In this document: positions 24,401 to 30,618 of the stretch, one piece after another
Layout: every line of letters begins with the position of its first letter
Position numbering within the stretch: the stretch's first letter is position 1
Assembly: GCF_902459505.1 (NCBI RefSeq)
Contig: NC_047095.1
Coordinates: forward strand, 116,003,380-116,067,379
Direction of reading: 5' to 3'
DNA from: Geotrypetes seraphini
Lineage: Eukaryota; Chordata; Amphibia; Gymnophiona; Dermophiidae
Length of the DNA: 64,000 nt
The notes under the pieces: model-generated
Told to the model about the DNA's origin: nothing
What the model saw: the letters and a program-made list of their open reading frames with translations, nothing else
Database searches by the model: none
Made by a program: the position numbers and the translations under genes

Positions 24401-27400
24401 AGTGGTTGTGGCCATTCATACTCTGATTCTTATGGGAGCCAAAGATAATGAAGCCATTGTGACATCACTGATGTGATTGGCTCTTAGGCACTGGTGGAAT
24501 GAGGCATTATGACATCACAATATCTGTTTTGGATACCAGAGACTGTCATTCTGAAGTGTCTGTTTCAACCTCAGTCCTTCTACACCAGCATTCTTCAAAG
24601 CAAAGCTTGAGGGTCAGTGGTTGTGGCCATTCATACTCTGATTCTTATGGGAGCCAAAGATAATGAAGCCATTGTGACATCACTGATGTGATTGGCTCTT
24701 AGGTACTGGTGGAATGAGGCATTATGACATCACAATATCTGCTCTGGAGACCAGAGACTGTCATTCTTCAGTGTCTATCTCAACCTCAGTCCTTCTACAC
24801 CAACATTCTTCAGAGCAAAGCTTGCGGGTCAGTGGTTGTGGCCATTCATACTCTGATTCTTATGTGAGCCAAGGATAATGAAGCCATTGTGACATCACTG
24901 ATGTGATTGGCTCTTAGGCACTGGTGGAATGAGGCATTATGACATCACAATATCTGCTCTGGATACCAGAGACTGTCATTCTCAACCTCAGTCCTTCTAC
25001 ACCAGCATTCTTCAAAGCAAAGCTTGCGGGTCAGTGGTTGTGGCCATTCATACTCTGATTCTTCCCTCTCTCCTTAAAGAATGACATGAAGATGGTTTCC
25101 CGCGGTTATCCGCGGGGACGGGAACGGTGATGAATTTTGTCACCGCGTCATTCTCTACTCACAATCTGCAGGGGCCTCCCAAAAGTTCAGAATTTTGAGG
25201 GGCTCTGAAAATTTTATATGGCTTTTTATCAAACTTATTCAAATGTTCGTGAGGTGGAATTACTTTCATCTGTACTTTAAAGAAATGGAGCAGTGTGGAT
25301 TTGAACCCATAACCTCAGGGTGCTAAGGCTGTAGCAACGAAGCTAATAAGAGGTATGGAGAACTTGGAATATGAGGAACGCCTCAAGAAACTGGGACTGT
25401 TCTCCCTTGAGAAGAGGAGGCTGCGAGGGGACATGATCGAGACGTTCAAAATACTGAAAGGCATCGATAAAATAGAGCAGGAAAAAAAATTATTTACATT
25501 GTCCAACGTGACACGGACAAGAGGACATGGTTTGAAGCTAAGGGGGGACAAGTCCAGGACAAATGTCAGGAAGTTCTGCTTCACGCAGCGAGTGGTAGAC
25601 GCCTGGAATGCTCTCCCAAAGGAGGTTATTAAGGAATCCACTGTGCTAGGATTCAAAGGCAAATTAGATGCACATCTCCTTACGAGAGGCATAGACGGAT
25701 ATGGGTGACTAAAACTACATCAGGTGTTTACCTGACTGGGCCTCCGCATGTGCGTATCGCTGGACTCGATGGACCATGGGTCTCATCCGGAGATGGCAGT
25801 TCTTATGTTGACCACTGCACCACACTCTCTCCCCCCCATAATCTCTCCCCCCTAATGTACCTGGGAAAATGGGAGAATAAATAAATGATAGAAGAGGGTA
25901 GGATGGTAAAATGCCATGAAACCTCTTGGGTTGCTTTATAAGACCGCACAGGTCACATCAGATGGATCCAAACACTTCCTGCAACTGGGTGACTACAGGT
26001 TCTCAGTTTACTTGGACTTCTACAAAGCCTTTGAAGATACGCTGCCCGGGAGGCCCGGGACTAGACTCCACAGCCTGGCAATGGGTCACAGCACGAGGGT
26101 CTGGATTAGAAATCTAGCTAGCTGACGAGCCAAGGATAAGGAAGGAAACCAAAGCAACAACAGGAAATACTTTTCCCCCCCCCCCCCCCCACATAAAGGA
26201 TGCCGGAGGCCTGCTGTAATCTTCCGCAGCAGTGGGGGTCGAAAACAGTGATGGAATTCAAAAAGGCGTGAGCTAAACCAAGGATGCCCAGGGCTGTGGC
26301 ATTGGTACACTAAACCCTAGACTCCAACCGATATTATTTTAACTTTTATTATTTTGTTCATTTCTAACATACTAGTAAATATAACGATAGTGACAAGGGC
26401 AGCACACACAGGAAGAACCAGCAGCAAAGCAATTACCACCTCTGTATAGAAACAACCCTCCAGACCAGCACTACCTCAGGATTTTTTTTTTTTTTTTCCA
26501 GAACAGACTCCACAGGCTCTCAAAGCAATATGCCTTTGCTTGATTTAGGGGGCAAAGCTTATCGCTGAGGCTCCTCTAAAAAAAATGTGGGGAGGTGGAG
26601 GAAGTGGGGGGGAGGGACCCCGCTCGAAACCCGCCGTGTTTGACACCCCCGAGGTCGGACGGACCCCCAAACAGGGCCCGCCTAAGCTCAGTCCGGCCAA
26701 AAAACAGGGACTAGAAACCCCCTAAACAAATTCCAACAGCCCTACCAAGGGAGATGGGTACAGATCACTCAACACCTGCTAGAGACTGAAAGACTGATGT
26801 AAATAGAGAAGGGAGTATATTATATACTGTCCCACAGTTTTGTTTTCAGTCTCCACCTGCTGGTCATGATTGGATATATACCCATTCGTAAAGATTAACC
26901 TCTACTGGTCTGGAGAGTGCTAAAGAACAGCAATTGTAACTTTTCTAAGTCATATTGTACACCACTAAATACATCTCTAATAGCAGTGTATCAAGATAAA
27001 TAGATATAATCCACTTAAAATATGGTGTTCAATTTTGGAGGCTGTATCTCTGAAGGCTAGAGCCTGCCAAGGTGCCACAGCCACAAGGAGGGGGGGGCGG
27101 TCCACCCTGGGCATGGTCTTGGTAAGAGCGCTGGTACCCGTCCTCCTCTCAGACCCCCTTCCCTCAAGCATTACGAACTTGTTGCCCACGTTGGCGTCGC
27201 CTCTCTCTGACATTGCTCCCGGGCCCTGCCCCTAAGAAGTGACATCAGAGGGACAGCTGACCCGACACGGGCAGCAAGTCCATGATGTTGCTTGCACCTG
27301 GAAAATTTAAAAAAGGTACGTGGGAAGGACGCGCAGGTGCTGCACGGGAAGGAGCGAGGGCGGAGAAGAGGGCCTCGAAACACCACTGGCCATAGCTCCT

Positions 27401-27818
27401 TCGATTCTCCAAATATTGAGAGCTATGTGGTAACCTGCATTTCTAAGTAAATATAGTCTTAGCTCAGGCCAGGTCGCGCCTAACTAACTGCCTGCTCTCT
27501 CTCTCTAAGCAGATCTTGAAGAAGGGACCGAAATGTACCAGACTCCTCCAGATCCAAGAGCCGTGGTTCTGGTCGCACAAGAACTGCAAGAGCGTAAAAG
27601 CCCTGCTGCCCTTCTTCTGCGGCTCTTGCCTGGATGGCCGCCGCTGCGCGCCCTCCAAGACGAGGACCCTGCCCCTGCGCTTTCACTGCGACAGTGGCGC
27701 CTCCCCCATACGCAACATCATGTGGATCCAGAACTGTACGTGCGACAGGAAGCAGACCGGGGGAGCAAAAAGGGCTCAGGGGCAGCCCAGTCTTACCACT
27801 CTCCCAGAGCCCATGTAA
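6420..27818 (+). CDS. CCN-family matricellular protein with duplicated VWC module (8 coding exons)
   Basis: Exons 6420-6476, 10813-11026, 13332-13511, 14717-14962, 16992-17171, 19030-19227, 22846-23027 and 27513-27818 join in one open frame of 1563 nt (520 aa) with GT-AG introns of matching phase (0,1,1,1,1,1,0). Domains in order: signal peptide (about 1-22), IGFBP (23-91), VWC-1 (91-165), acidic/basic hinge, VWC-2 (233-305), second hinge, TSP1 (about 366-408), C-terminal cystine knot (about 423-500). CCN proteins are secreted extracellular-matrix regulators that bind integrins, heparan sulfate and growth factors. Vertebrate members are usually about 350-380 aa with one VWC, so this one is long because the VWC plus hinge is present twice. 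The exact orthologue (CCN1-6 or a lineage-specific member) cannot be assigned by eye. Exon 1 is the least certain part, but its donor phase, signal-peptide character and cleavage context all fit. Confidence 0.88.
6825..7320. mobile_element. hAT-type element with palindromic core (CAGTGGCGTACC)
   Basis: Termini CAGTGGCGTACCAAGG / CCTTGGTAAGCCACTG, near-identical flanks tgtcccgg / tgtcctgg. The core is a long dyad around 7090-7165 (gctcagtcaaaagcttcccc and its complement). It lies in CCN intron 1, within a LINE-tail copy whose sequence resumes after it. Confidence 0.8.
7350..7512. mobile_element. Palindromic MITE (ccttttacaaaact)
   Basis: Imperfect inverted termini ccccttttacaaaact / agttttgtgaaaggg. 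Related hairpins lie at 7632, 24172 and 54903. Confidence 0.55.
7632..7812. mobile_element. Palindromic MITE (tacaaaggtgct)
   Basis: Inverted arms ctaagctttttaac / taaaaagcttag, with tacaaaggtg / cacctttgta at the ends. Confidence 0.6.
8038..8540. mobile_element. hAT-type element with internal 30-bp minisatellite
   Basis: Starts TAGAGGTCTGCACAGG, ends TGCACAACTCTCTA-type (gcacaactctcta), with perfect 8-bp flanks ctctggat (8030-8037, 8541-8548). The interior is a variable GC-rich minisatellite (gggtggggacggagaggatc units). A sister copy is at 42565-43194. Confidence 0.9.
8749..9481. mobile_element. hAT-type element (CAGGAGTCTCC) carrying a nested LINE tail
   Basis: CAGGAGTCTCCACACG ... GGAGATCCCTG with the perfect 8-bp duplication gtttaaac. 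The interior is AT-rich except for the ends (gagggccacattgg; cggcccgcgggcc). A LINE 3' end with an (att)n tail is inserted at about 9070-9302. Confidence 0.9.
9070..9302 (+). mobile_element. CR1/L2-clade LINE 3' end with (TTA)n tail
   Basis: Degraded FRKRLKTYLFLKYLVN-like coding end, then the 3' motif attgtaaaccgcatagaac ... gcggtatataaac and a ttattattattat tail. Confidence 0.7.
9499..10175. repeat. 324-bp near-perfect inverted repeat with 28-bp loop
   Basis: Arms 9499-9822 and 9851-10175 match base for base wherever I compared them. Near the centre each arm carries cctgatgaagcctagttaag and ggcgaaacgggtcccc. No coding capacity. It sits in CCN intron 1, directly beyond a hAT insertion. Probably a non-autonomous fold-back transposon; the superfamily is not assigned. 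Confidence 0.9.
10176..10812. other. CCN intron 1, last 0.6 kb
   Basis: Mostly pyrimidine-rich, apparently unique sequence without terminal repeats. It ends in the tract preceding exon 2. Nothing else was recognised. Confidence 0.4.
10813..11026 (+). CDS. CCN exon 2: IGFBP-like domain
   Basis: The acceptor is ttgtgcacag|GTTCAAGCG and the donor ACGG|gtgaga (phase 1). The exon encodes ICPLDCSCP... through GLRC...EGFCT with 12 cysteines, the full IGFBP set. The motif DGCGC-G-CWVCA has one residue more than the usual GCGCCxxCA. The end (GFCT plus a split Ala codon) matches the CCN2 boundary GVCTA. An alternative acceptor 7 bp downstream (caag|CGATATG) exists but would be phase 1. Confidence 0.92.
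11261..11456. mobile_element. hAT-type palindromic MITE (CAGTGATTCCC family)
   Basis: CAGTGATTCCCAACCCTG ... CAGGGTTGAGAACCACTG with the perfect duplication atctacag. A close relative lies at 59834-60029. Confidence 0.9.
11721..11926. mobile_element. hAT-type MITE (CAGGGGTGTCCAACC)
   Basis: Ends CAGGGGTGTCCAACCTGC / AGGTTGGACACCCCTG, flanks tcatagac / tcataggc (7 of 8). The interior contains gcggccccc blocks. Confidence 0.85.
12060..13095. other. CCN intron 2, unclassified
   Basis: Moderately AT-rich sequence with internal similarity (agaaagat, gtcatctag phrases recur roughly every 60-100 bp between 12200 and 13020), suggesting a decayed short tandem repeat. No ORF with recognisable homology. 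Confidence 0.35.
13097..13162. mobile_element. Half copy of the gttaccatatggctcc element
   Basis: Matches one arm of 2241-2350 (gtaaaacccggtgtctcaat; ctggagccgtagggtaac). Confidence 0.55.
13332..13511 (+). CDS. CCN exon 3: first half of VWC-1
   Basis: The acceptor is cctatgtag|CAACTGAAG and the donor AAAG|gtacgg; both sides are phase 1 and the length is exactly 180 nt. It encodes ATEEGRSCFINGTVY...GSVGCVPLCP...PPGCKDM, closely matching the CCN VWC pattern AxDGxxC-GGTVY...C-PLC. All seven cysteines of this half are present. The intron that follows cuts the VWC just before the VPGQCC segment. As I recall, VWC is a single exon in known CCN genes. Confidence 0.93.
14023..14700 (-). mobile_element. 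CR1-type 3' UTR repeat (reverse) with a nested CR1 tail
   Basis: Starts tagtaacatagtggatgacg and resumes at about 14485 (aacccaaggctctgccc ... catcccagccgtcgaagccc), the same order as at 63745-64000. The gap between is filled by a forward CR1 end (14135-14484). Confidence 0.7.
14135..14484 (+). mobile_element. CR1-type LINE 3' fragment (nested)
   Basis: Encodes TRGHSLKLKGDRFRTNVRKF then [20 protein letters not shown] and ends tttttatgttcttag. It lies in the intron that splits VWC-1, about 230 bp before exon 4. Confidence 0.75.
14717..14962 (+). CDS. CCN exon 4: end of VWC-1 plus hinge
   Basis: The acceptor is ttccctccag|TGCCAGGG and the donor CCAG|gtaaga; phase 1 on both sides, 246 nt. It starts VPGQCCREWQCVD, the conserved VWC end, then about 69 residues of charged, low-complexity hinge rich in E, K, R and D. 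In CCN proteins the hinge after VWC is unstructured and protease-sensitive. Confidence 0.9.
15321..15733. mobile_element. Old hAT hairpin MITE interrupted by another hAT MITE
   Basis: Outer arms cacggggataggtgacc / ggttgcctatccctg. The inner element 15387-15596 (TAGAGTTGCCAGATTT ... CTGGTAAACCTA) has an exact 8-bp duplication tccacaat of the outer element, dating it as younger. Confidence 0.8.
15745..16029 (-). other. Unidentified 94-codon open stretch
   Basis: The - strand is open for 94 codons (VLLHYEVKLDSQLVLVQNIV ...). It ends just before a hAT insertion. I do not recognise the protein. Similar blocks in vertebrate DNA usually turn out to be transposase debris, so host coding is unlikely. 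Confidence 0.2.
16044..16906. mobile_element. hAT-type element (TAGTGCTGCCCGATTC) with minisatellite core
   Basis: TAGTGCTGCCCGATTC ... GATTCGGGCAGCACTA... type ends (gaatcgggcagcacta) and perfect flanks gcaggaag. Subterminal blocks are runs of attcgattcg. The core 16200-16570 is a degenerate repeat of cagcttccatccccagcccc units. It lies between the two VWC copies of the CCN gene, 85 bp upstream of exon 5. Confidence 0.88.
16992..17171 (+). CDS. CCN exon 5: first half of VWC-2
   Basis: The acceptor is ccttctcag|AAATTCAGG and the donor GAAG|gtgaga; phase 1 on both sides and again exactly 180 nt, the same as exon 3. It encodes EIQEGRFCQMNGSIYQHGEKF...CVSLCP...VPGCRLL. By my hand count it matches exon 3 at 26 of 60 residues without a gap, including all seven cysteines. 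It is therefore an old tandem duplicate, not an assembly artefact. Confidence 0.93.
17515..18222 (+). mobile_element. CR1-type LINE 3' fragment (longest in the window)
   Basis: Encodes the RT C-terminal part MPLYRSMVRPHLEYCVQFWR ... LPYEERLDKLQLYSLEERRE ... FFFTERVVDRWNSLPRQDIE, then the UTR and a ttctatgttt tail. The 156-codon stretch is still open. It lies in the intron that splits VWC-2. Confidence 0.85.
18640..18955. repeat. Unclassified interspersed repeat (copy 2)
   Basis: Second copy of the repeat at 155-560. It ends about 75 bp before CCN exon 6. Confidence 0.5.
19030..19227 (+). CDS. CCN exon 6: end of VWC-2 plus second hinge
   Basis: The acceptor is ctttcaccag|TGCCGGGG and the donor CTAG|gtaaga; phase 1 on both sides, 198 nt. 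It begins VPGKCCKEWLCTE, paralogous to exon 4 (VPGQCCREWQCVD, 8 of 13 identical), then about 53 residues of basic hinge rich in K and R. The hinge lengths and sequences of exons 4 and 6 have diverged completely. Confidence 0.9.
19320..19425 (+). mobile_element. MIR/CORE-SINE-like fragment
   Basis: Contains attaagtgatttgcccaggg-ccacaagg and a trailing gaaccgaaccc, resembling the MIR core. Confidence 0.45.
19718..21036 (+). mobile_element. Non-autonomous Helitron with a precise insertion site
   Basis: 5' end TCTAATATAATAAAG; 3' end has the hairpin CCCGTTAatgTAACGGG followed by tataagaCTAG; inserted between A and T without target duplication. The empty site (aaactaaaataa|tatgtaataatagc) is still present at 23093-23118. 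The interior has a 199-bp palindrome (19988-20186), a purine minisatellite and (ga)n. No Rep/helicase coding was seen. Confidence 0.92.
19988..20186. repeat. 199-bp palindrome inside the Helitron
   Basis: Arms from ctgccattcctatttaaaac to gttttaaataggaatggcag, centred on tgacgcgatcgcgtca. The second Helitron (37798 onward) has only the left arm. Confidence 0.88.
21388..22560 (+). mobile_element. L1-like LINE 3' part, split by a hAT MITE
   Basis: Coding pieces IWSIEIKHQISASQWPRLWP and, after the insert, SRCWHCNLDAGTLDRLLCFC (CxxC...H/C zf-RVT type), then a 3' UTR ending in aaaaaataaaaatatttt. The hAT insert 21630-21940 interrupts the frame. Confidence 0.75.
21630..21940. mobile_element. hAT-type MITE (CAGTGGTCTCAAAC), inserted in L1
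   Basis: CAGTGGTCTCAAACTCGC ... GAGACCACTG with the perfect 8-bp duplication ctctaggt. Sister copies are at 27870-28148 and 43978-44614. Confidence 0.92.
22846..23027 (+). CDS. CCN exon 7: thrombospondin type-1 repeat
   Basis: The acceptor is ctatcccaacag|AAGGAGAGG (phase 1) and the donor TACACT|gtgagt (phase 0), 182 nt. It encodes RCKKEPTEWSQCSKTCGQG, then LSIRLVWKGERC...KRLCLVRPCE, the canonical WSxCSxxCG TSP1 module of CCN proteins, which contributes to integrin and sulfated-glycan binding. Six cysteines are present. Confidence 0.95.
23153..23757. mobile_element. CCGTATTTTC palindromic element (copy 1)
   Basis: Inverted ends CCGTATTTTCACTCATAT / ATATGCGTGAAAATACGG flanked by TA. The interior holds a C-rich minisatellite (ccgaaggaccgctcgcaccc) and a central dyad aaagggcgggac with tgacgtca at its axis (about 23661). 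Superfamily not assigned. Confidence 0.85.
24172..24289. mobile_element. Palindromic MITE (ccctcttttacaaaagg)
   Basis: Imperfect arms gccctcttttaca / agtaaaagaggg around gctaaacgctaacacatgca. It abuts the next element. Confidence 0.6.
24298..25157. mobile_element. hAT-type element with internal 215-bp tandem array
   Basis: TAGAGAATGACACGG ... CGTCATTCTCTA ends with perfect flanks ctcacaat. The interior is about 3.5 copies of a 215-bp unit (starts of caaag-caaag at 24381, 24596, 24811, 25013) including gaagccattgtgacatcact. The copy at 40718-41195 has only about 1.5 units. Confidence 0.92.
25270..25870 (-). mobile_element. tRNA-derived SINE split by a CR1 tail
   Basis: The reverse strand shows box B (gtggatttgaaccc on +) at about 25290 and the 5' end accactgcaccacactc at 25811. 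The intervening 25338-25808 is a forward CR1 3' end. Confidence 0.6.
25338..25808 (+). mobile_element. CR1-type LINE 3' fragment
   Basis: Open for about 117 codons: YEERLKKLGLFSLEKRRLRG ... [20 protein letters not shown]. Ends in cagttcttatg. Confidence 0.8.
25870..27512. other. CCN last intron, unclassified part
   Basis: Apparently low-copy sequence with homopolymer runs (poly-C at 26167-26191, poly-T at 26481-26499) and a GC-rich stretch (26590-26700, 27060-27390). No exon-like homology to CCN or other proteins was found. Confidence 0.35.
27513..27818 (+). CDS. CCN exon 8: C-terminal cystine-knot (CT) domain and stop
   Basis: The acceptor is ctctaagcag|ATCTTGAAG, phase 0. It encodes KKGPKCTRLL...KNCKSV, FFCGSCLDGRRC, TLPLRFHCD and IQNCTCDRK, then a 20-residue tail and TAA. 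It is clearly homologous to the CT domain of CCN1-4 and CCN6. Two cysteines of the usual ten are missing: the second C of RCC (here RRCAP) and the one that normally follows the last CxC (here CDRKQ). Eight remain. Position -1 of the exon falls directly on the pyrimidine-rich tract. Confidence 0.95.
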   Translation: MLKKGPKCTRLLQIQEPWFWSHKNCKSVKALLPFFCGSCLDGRRCAPSKTRTLPLRFHCDSGASPIRNIMWIQNCTCDRKQTGGAKRAQGQPSLTTLPEPM

Positions 27819-27869
27819 CACCAGGAGGAGCACACATATGAAAGCATGAGACAAGCGCTAGTACTAGAG

Positions 27870-28148
27870 CAGTGGTCTCAAACTCGCGGCCCGCCAGGTA
27901 CTATTTTGAGGCCCTCGGTATGTGTATTATAATCACAAAAGTAAAATAAAACCATTTCTTCATCAAATGCCTCTATAGCTATAAATTACAATATTATTAT
28001 TAAGACTTAGCCAAAAGGATTTATAAACTATAAAGAGTTTTACCTCATGCAAAATTGTCATTTTGTTAATAAGATATTAACTATTTTTTTCTGAGGCCCT
28101 ACAAATCCAAAATGTGGCCCTGCAAAGGGTTTGTGTTTGAGACCACTA
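27870..28148. mobile_element. hAT-type MITE (CAGTGGTCTCAAAC), copy 2
   Basis: CAGTGGTCTCAAACTCGC ... TTTGAGACCACTA, flanks tactagag / acctagag (diverged). It lies 50 bp beyond the CCN stop and includes the first aataaa downstream, so it may supply the polyadenylation signal. Confidence 0.8.
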
Positions 28149-28264
28149 ACCTAGAGGCAAACACCAAGCTACATTTCCAAAGCTTTTTTATGTAGCAACA
28201 TGCAAGATTCAGAATACGTACAAGGGCTTAGCACTTAAGAGTAATTCTATAGATTGCTACCTAA

Positions 28265-28966
28265 CAGGGCTGTGGAGTCAGTAGATAAATGTTCCGACTC
28301 CGACTCCTCAGTTTTTTGTACTTCAGACTCCGACTCCAGGTACCCGAAATTTCCTCCGACTCCAACTCCAACTCCGAAGCACTGGTTAATTTTCAGATCG
28401 TTAAAATGGAATGTCAAGTTGAGAGAAATGAGCATTTTCGACACCACCTTCTTTTTGCTTTTAATCAAGGTTCTAAGGCCGCAGAAGCTGCTCGCAACAT
28501 TTGTGCTGTGTATATAGTGGGGGCTATAGCTGAAAGAATCGCTCGTGATTGGTATGCCAAGTTCAAAAATGGAGTCGGTAGATAAATGTTCCGACTCCTC
28601 AGTTTTTTGTACTTCTGACTCCGACTCCAGGTACCCGAAATTTCCTCCGACTCCAACTCCGACTCCGAAGCACTGGTTCATTTTCAGATCGTTAAAATGG
28701 AATGTCAAGTTGAGAGAAATGAGCATTTTCGACACCACCTTCTTTTTGCTTTTAATCAAGGTTCTAAGGCCGCAGAAGCTGCTCGCAATATTTGTGCTGT
28801 GTCTATAGTGGGGGCTATAGCTGAAAGAATCGCTCGTGATTGGTATGCCAAGTTCAAAAATGGAGTCGGTAGATCAATGTTCCGACTCCGACTCCTCAGT
28901 TTTTTGTACTTCTGACTCCGACTCCAGGTACCTGAAATTTCCTCCGACTCCGACTCCACAGCCCTG
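28265..28966. mobile_element. hAT-type element (CAGGGCTGTGGAGTC) carrying two copies of a mariner HTH fragment
   Basis: Ends CAGGGCTGTGGAGTC / GACTCCACAGCCCTG, flanks ctacctaa / ccacctag. The interior is two units of 297 and 291 bp plus a partial third. Each unit has (gactcc)n blocks and a 50-codon open segment reading MECQVERNEHFRHHLLFAFN, then QGSKAAEAARNICAV and ERIARDWYAKFKN, the first helix-turn-helix (HTH_48-type) of mariner/SETMAR transposases. Confidence 0.85.
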
Positions 28967-28999
28967 CCACCTAGTATATTATGCCTCACTTGTGCACGT

Positions 29000-29320
29000 C
29001 ACGGCCAAGAAAAATTACCACTTAAAGAATCAGCGCCTAAGTGGCACCGGAAACGGCATTCGCTGCGTGTCAGTCGCCACTTAGAGAATCGCGGCCACCG
29101 GCGCCCAACGAACTTAGGCACCGGCAACGTAGGCCATGGTTTTAAGAGGCCCACATTTCCGGCGCCTAGGTTCGTCGTCGAATCGCACATCACGGCGCCT
29201 AGCTACAACTCAAGCCGATTCTGCCCCTAAACACGCTTACTTGGGCATGCGGCATCGCTTAAGCACCCGGGAGTTAACCGCCAGTCCCAGGAGGCACCTA
29301 GATTTTTTTTTTTTTTTTTA
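29000..29320. repeat. GC-rich unclassified repeat
   Basis: Repeated gcgcctaggt / ggcaccgg phrases in both orientations, ending in poly-T at 29303. It may be a decayed MITE. Confidence 0.35.
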
Positions 29321-29614
29321 ACGGCACAATCAATTTTTGCAACTCGATAGCTAGGATTCGGGGAAGAAAAATCTCAAAACGAGACGCACGAAGTATAGCA
29401 ACGCAGCGATGAATACGCCTGCTCCAATGTTCTCATGTAACTAAAGGAATGCTTAAACCAATTTTCAGTCTTTACATGCGCTCAGAAGCCCTCCCAGGGA
29501 AATACCCCATAGGAGAACCCGCCGCTTTATCAACTGCGTATGGTTTAATTGAAAATGTTTTTTTAAAAATTGTTTAGCAAAGCTTGATATTTTCTTTAAA
29601 GTTGTAATATATTC

Positions 29615-29788
29615 AAAAACTTATCTCCAGATAATTTATTATTCACCAAGTTCTGTTCAAGGAATTTATCTTCAAAACTGTAGCATTTTTGAACAAAAAA
29701 AAAACCACACACAAAAAACTGTAGCATTAGAGTTGTATAATGGCTTCAAACTGGAGAAAAAAAAAGATATGCCATTTATGCTTTACAG
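29615..29788. repeat. 174-bp direct repeat, left copy
   Basis: Matches 30339-30513 almost base for base (acttatctccagataattta ... ttatgctttacag). The two copies bracket an L1-like fragment exactly. Confidence 0.9.
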
Positions 29789-30338
29789 GTTCCAATCAGT
29801 CTTATTACAACATAAACGCGAGTTATTCATCTCCTCCGAAATGCCTCTTTCTGCTAATGTTCACACTAAATGGGCCGCTTTTACAGATTATTTGGACTCT
29901 CTTTGAGAACTCAATACATCTGAGTATATTACTGCTCTCTGTTTCCACTTTCTTCCTCTTTTCTTCCTTCTCTTCTTTTTCTCTTTGGCCTCTGGGGGAT
30001 CTCTCTTTTTCCTTCCCCCCTTTTTCCCTTTTTTCTTTCCCCTGATTTAAGATCCTCTTCCCCCCCCCTTCGGCTTTTTCTTTATCACTCTCTCCTCTCC
30101 CTTTCTTTCCTCTTCCCCTTTTTATCACTCTCCTCCCCTATCTCTTTTTGATTATCACAAGAATCCAATGACAATATTATTGTTATATATATACACATAA
30201 TTTTTTCCTTTATATATATTTCTAGAATTCTTTTGTCTTGATTATGGTAACCATTTATTGTTGACCTGTTTTGTTTATTTTTTATTTCTGTATTTTTGAA
30301 AATCTTCAATAAATTTTCAAGAAAAAAAAAATAAATAA
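29789..30338 (+). mobile_element. L1-like LINE 3' end with poly-A
   Basis: Starts with the end of an ORF (MPLSANVHTKWAAFTDYLDS-like in frame), passes through a CT-rich 3' UTR and ends caataaattttcaag plus A-rich tail. Its borders coincide with the 174-bp direct repeats. Confidence 0.75.
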
Positions 30339-30513
30339 AAAAACTTATCTCCAGATAATTTATTATTTACCAAGTTCTGTTCAAGGAATTTATCTTCAAA
30401 ACTGTAGCATTTTTGAACAAAAAAAACACACACACAAAAAAAACTGTAGCATTAGAGTTGTATAATGGCTTCAAACTGGAGAAAAAAAAAGACGTGCCAT
30501 TTATGCTTTACAG
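30339..30513. repeat. 174-bp direct repeat, right copy
   Basis: See 29615-29788. Differences are limited to a few substitutions (ttcacc/ttacc, gatatg/gacgtg) and A-run lengths. Confidence 0.9.
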
Positions 30514-30618
30514 TATAATGTATGATAAAAAAAAAGCATGCTACAATAAATAAAATATTAAAGGAGATATAAAATAAAGATGCCCATGCAGGGGAAGGTA
30601 TGATAGCCCATTCCAGCT

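Noticed and set aside
24350-25080. Possible CRISPR-like array because of regular spacing
   Set aside because: The 215-bp units are contiguous without repeat-spacer alternation, in a hAT element with 8-bp duplications in a vertebrate genome.
30085-30128. Lys/Glu/Arg-rich protein on the - strand (29823-30128)
   Set aside because: Reverse translation of the CT-rich 3' UTR of an L1-like LINE.
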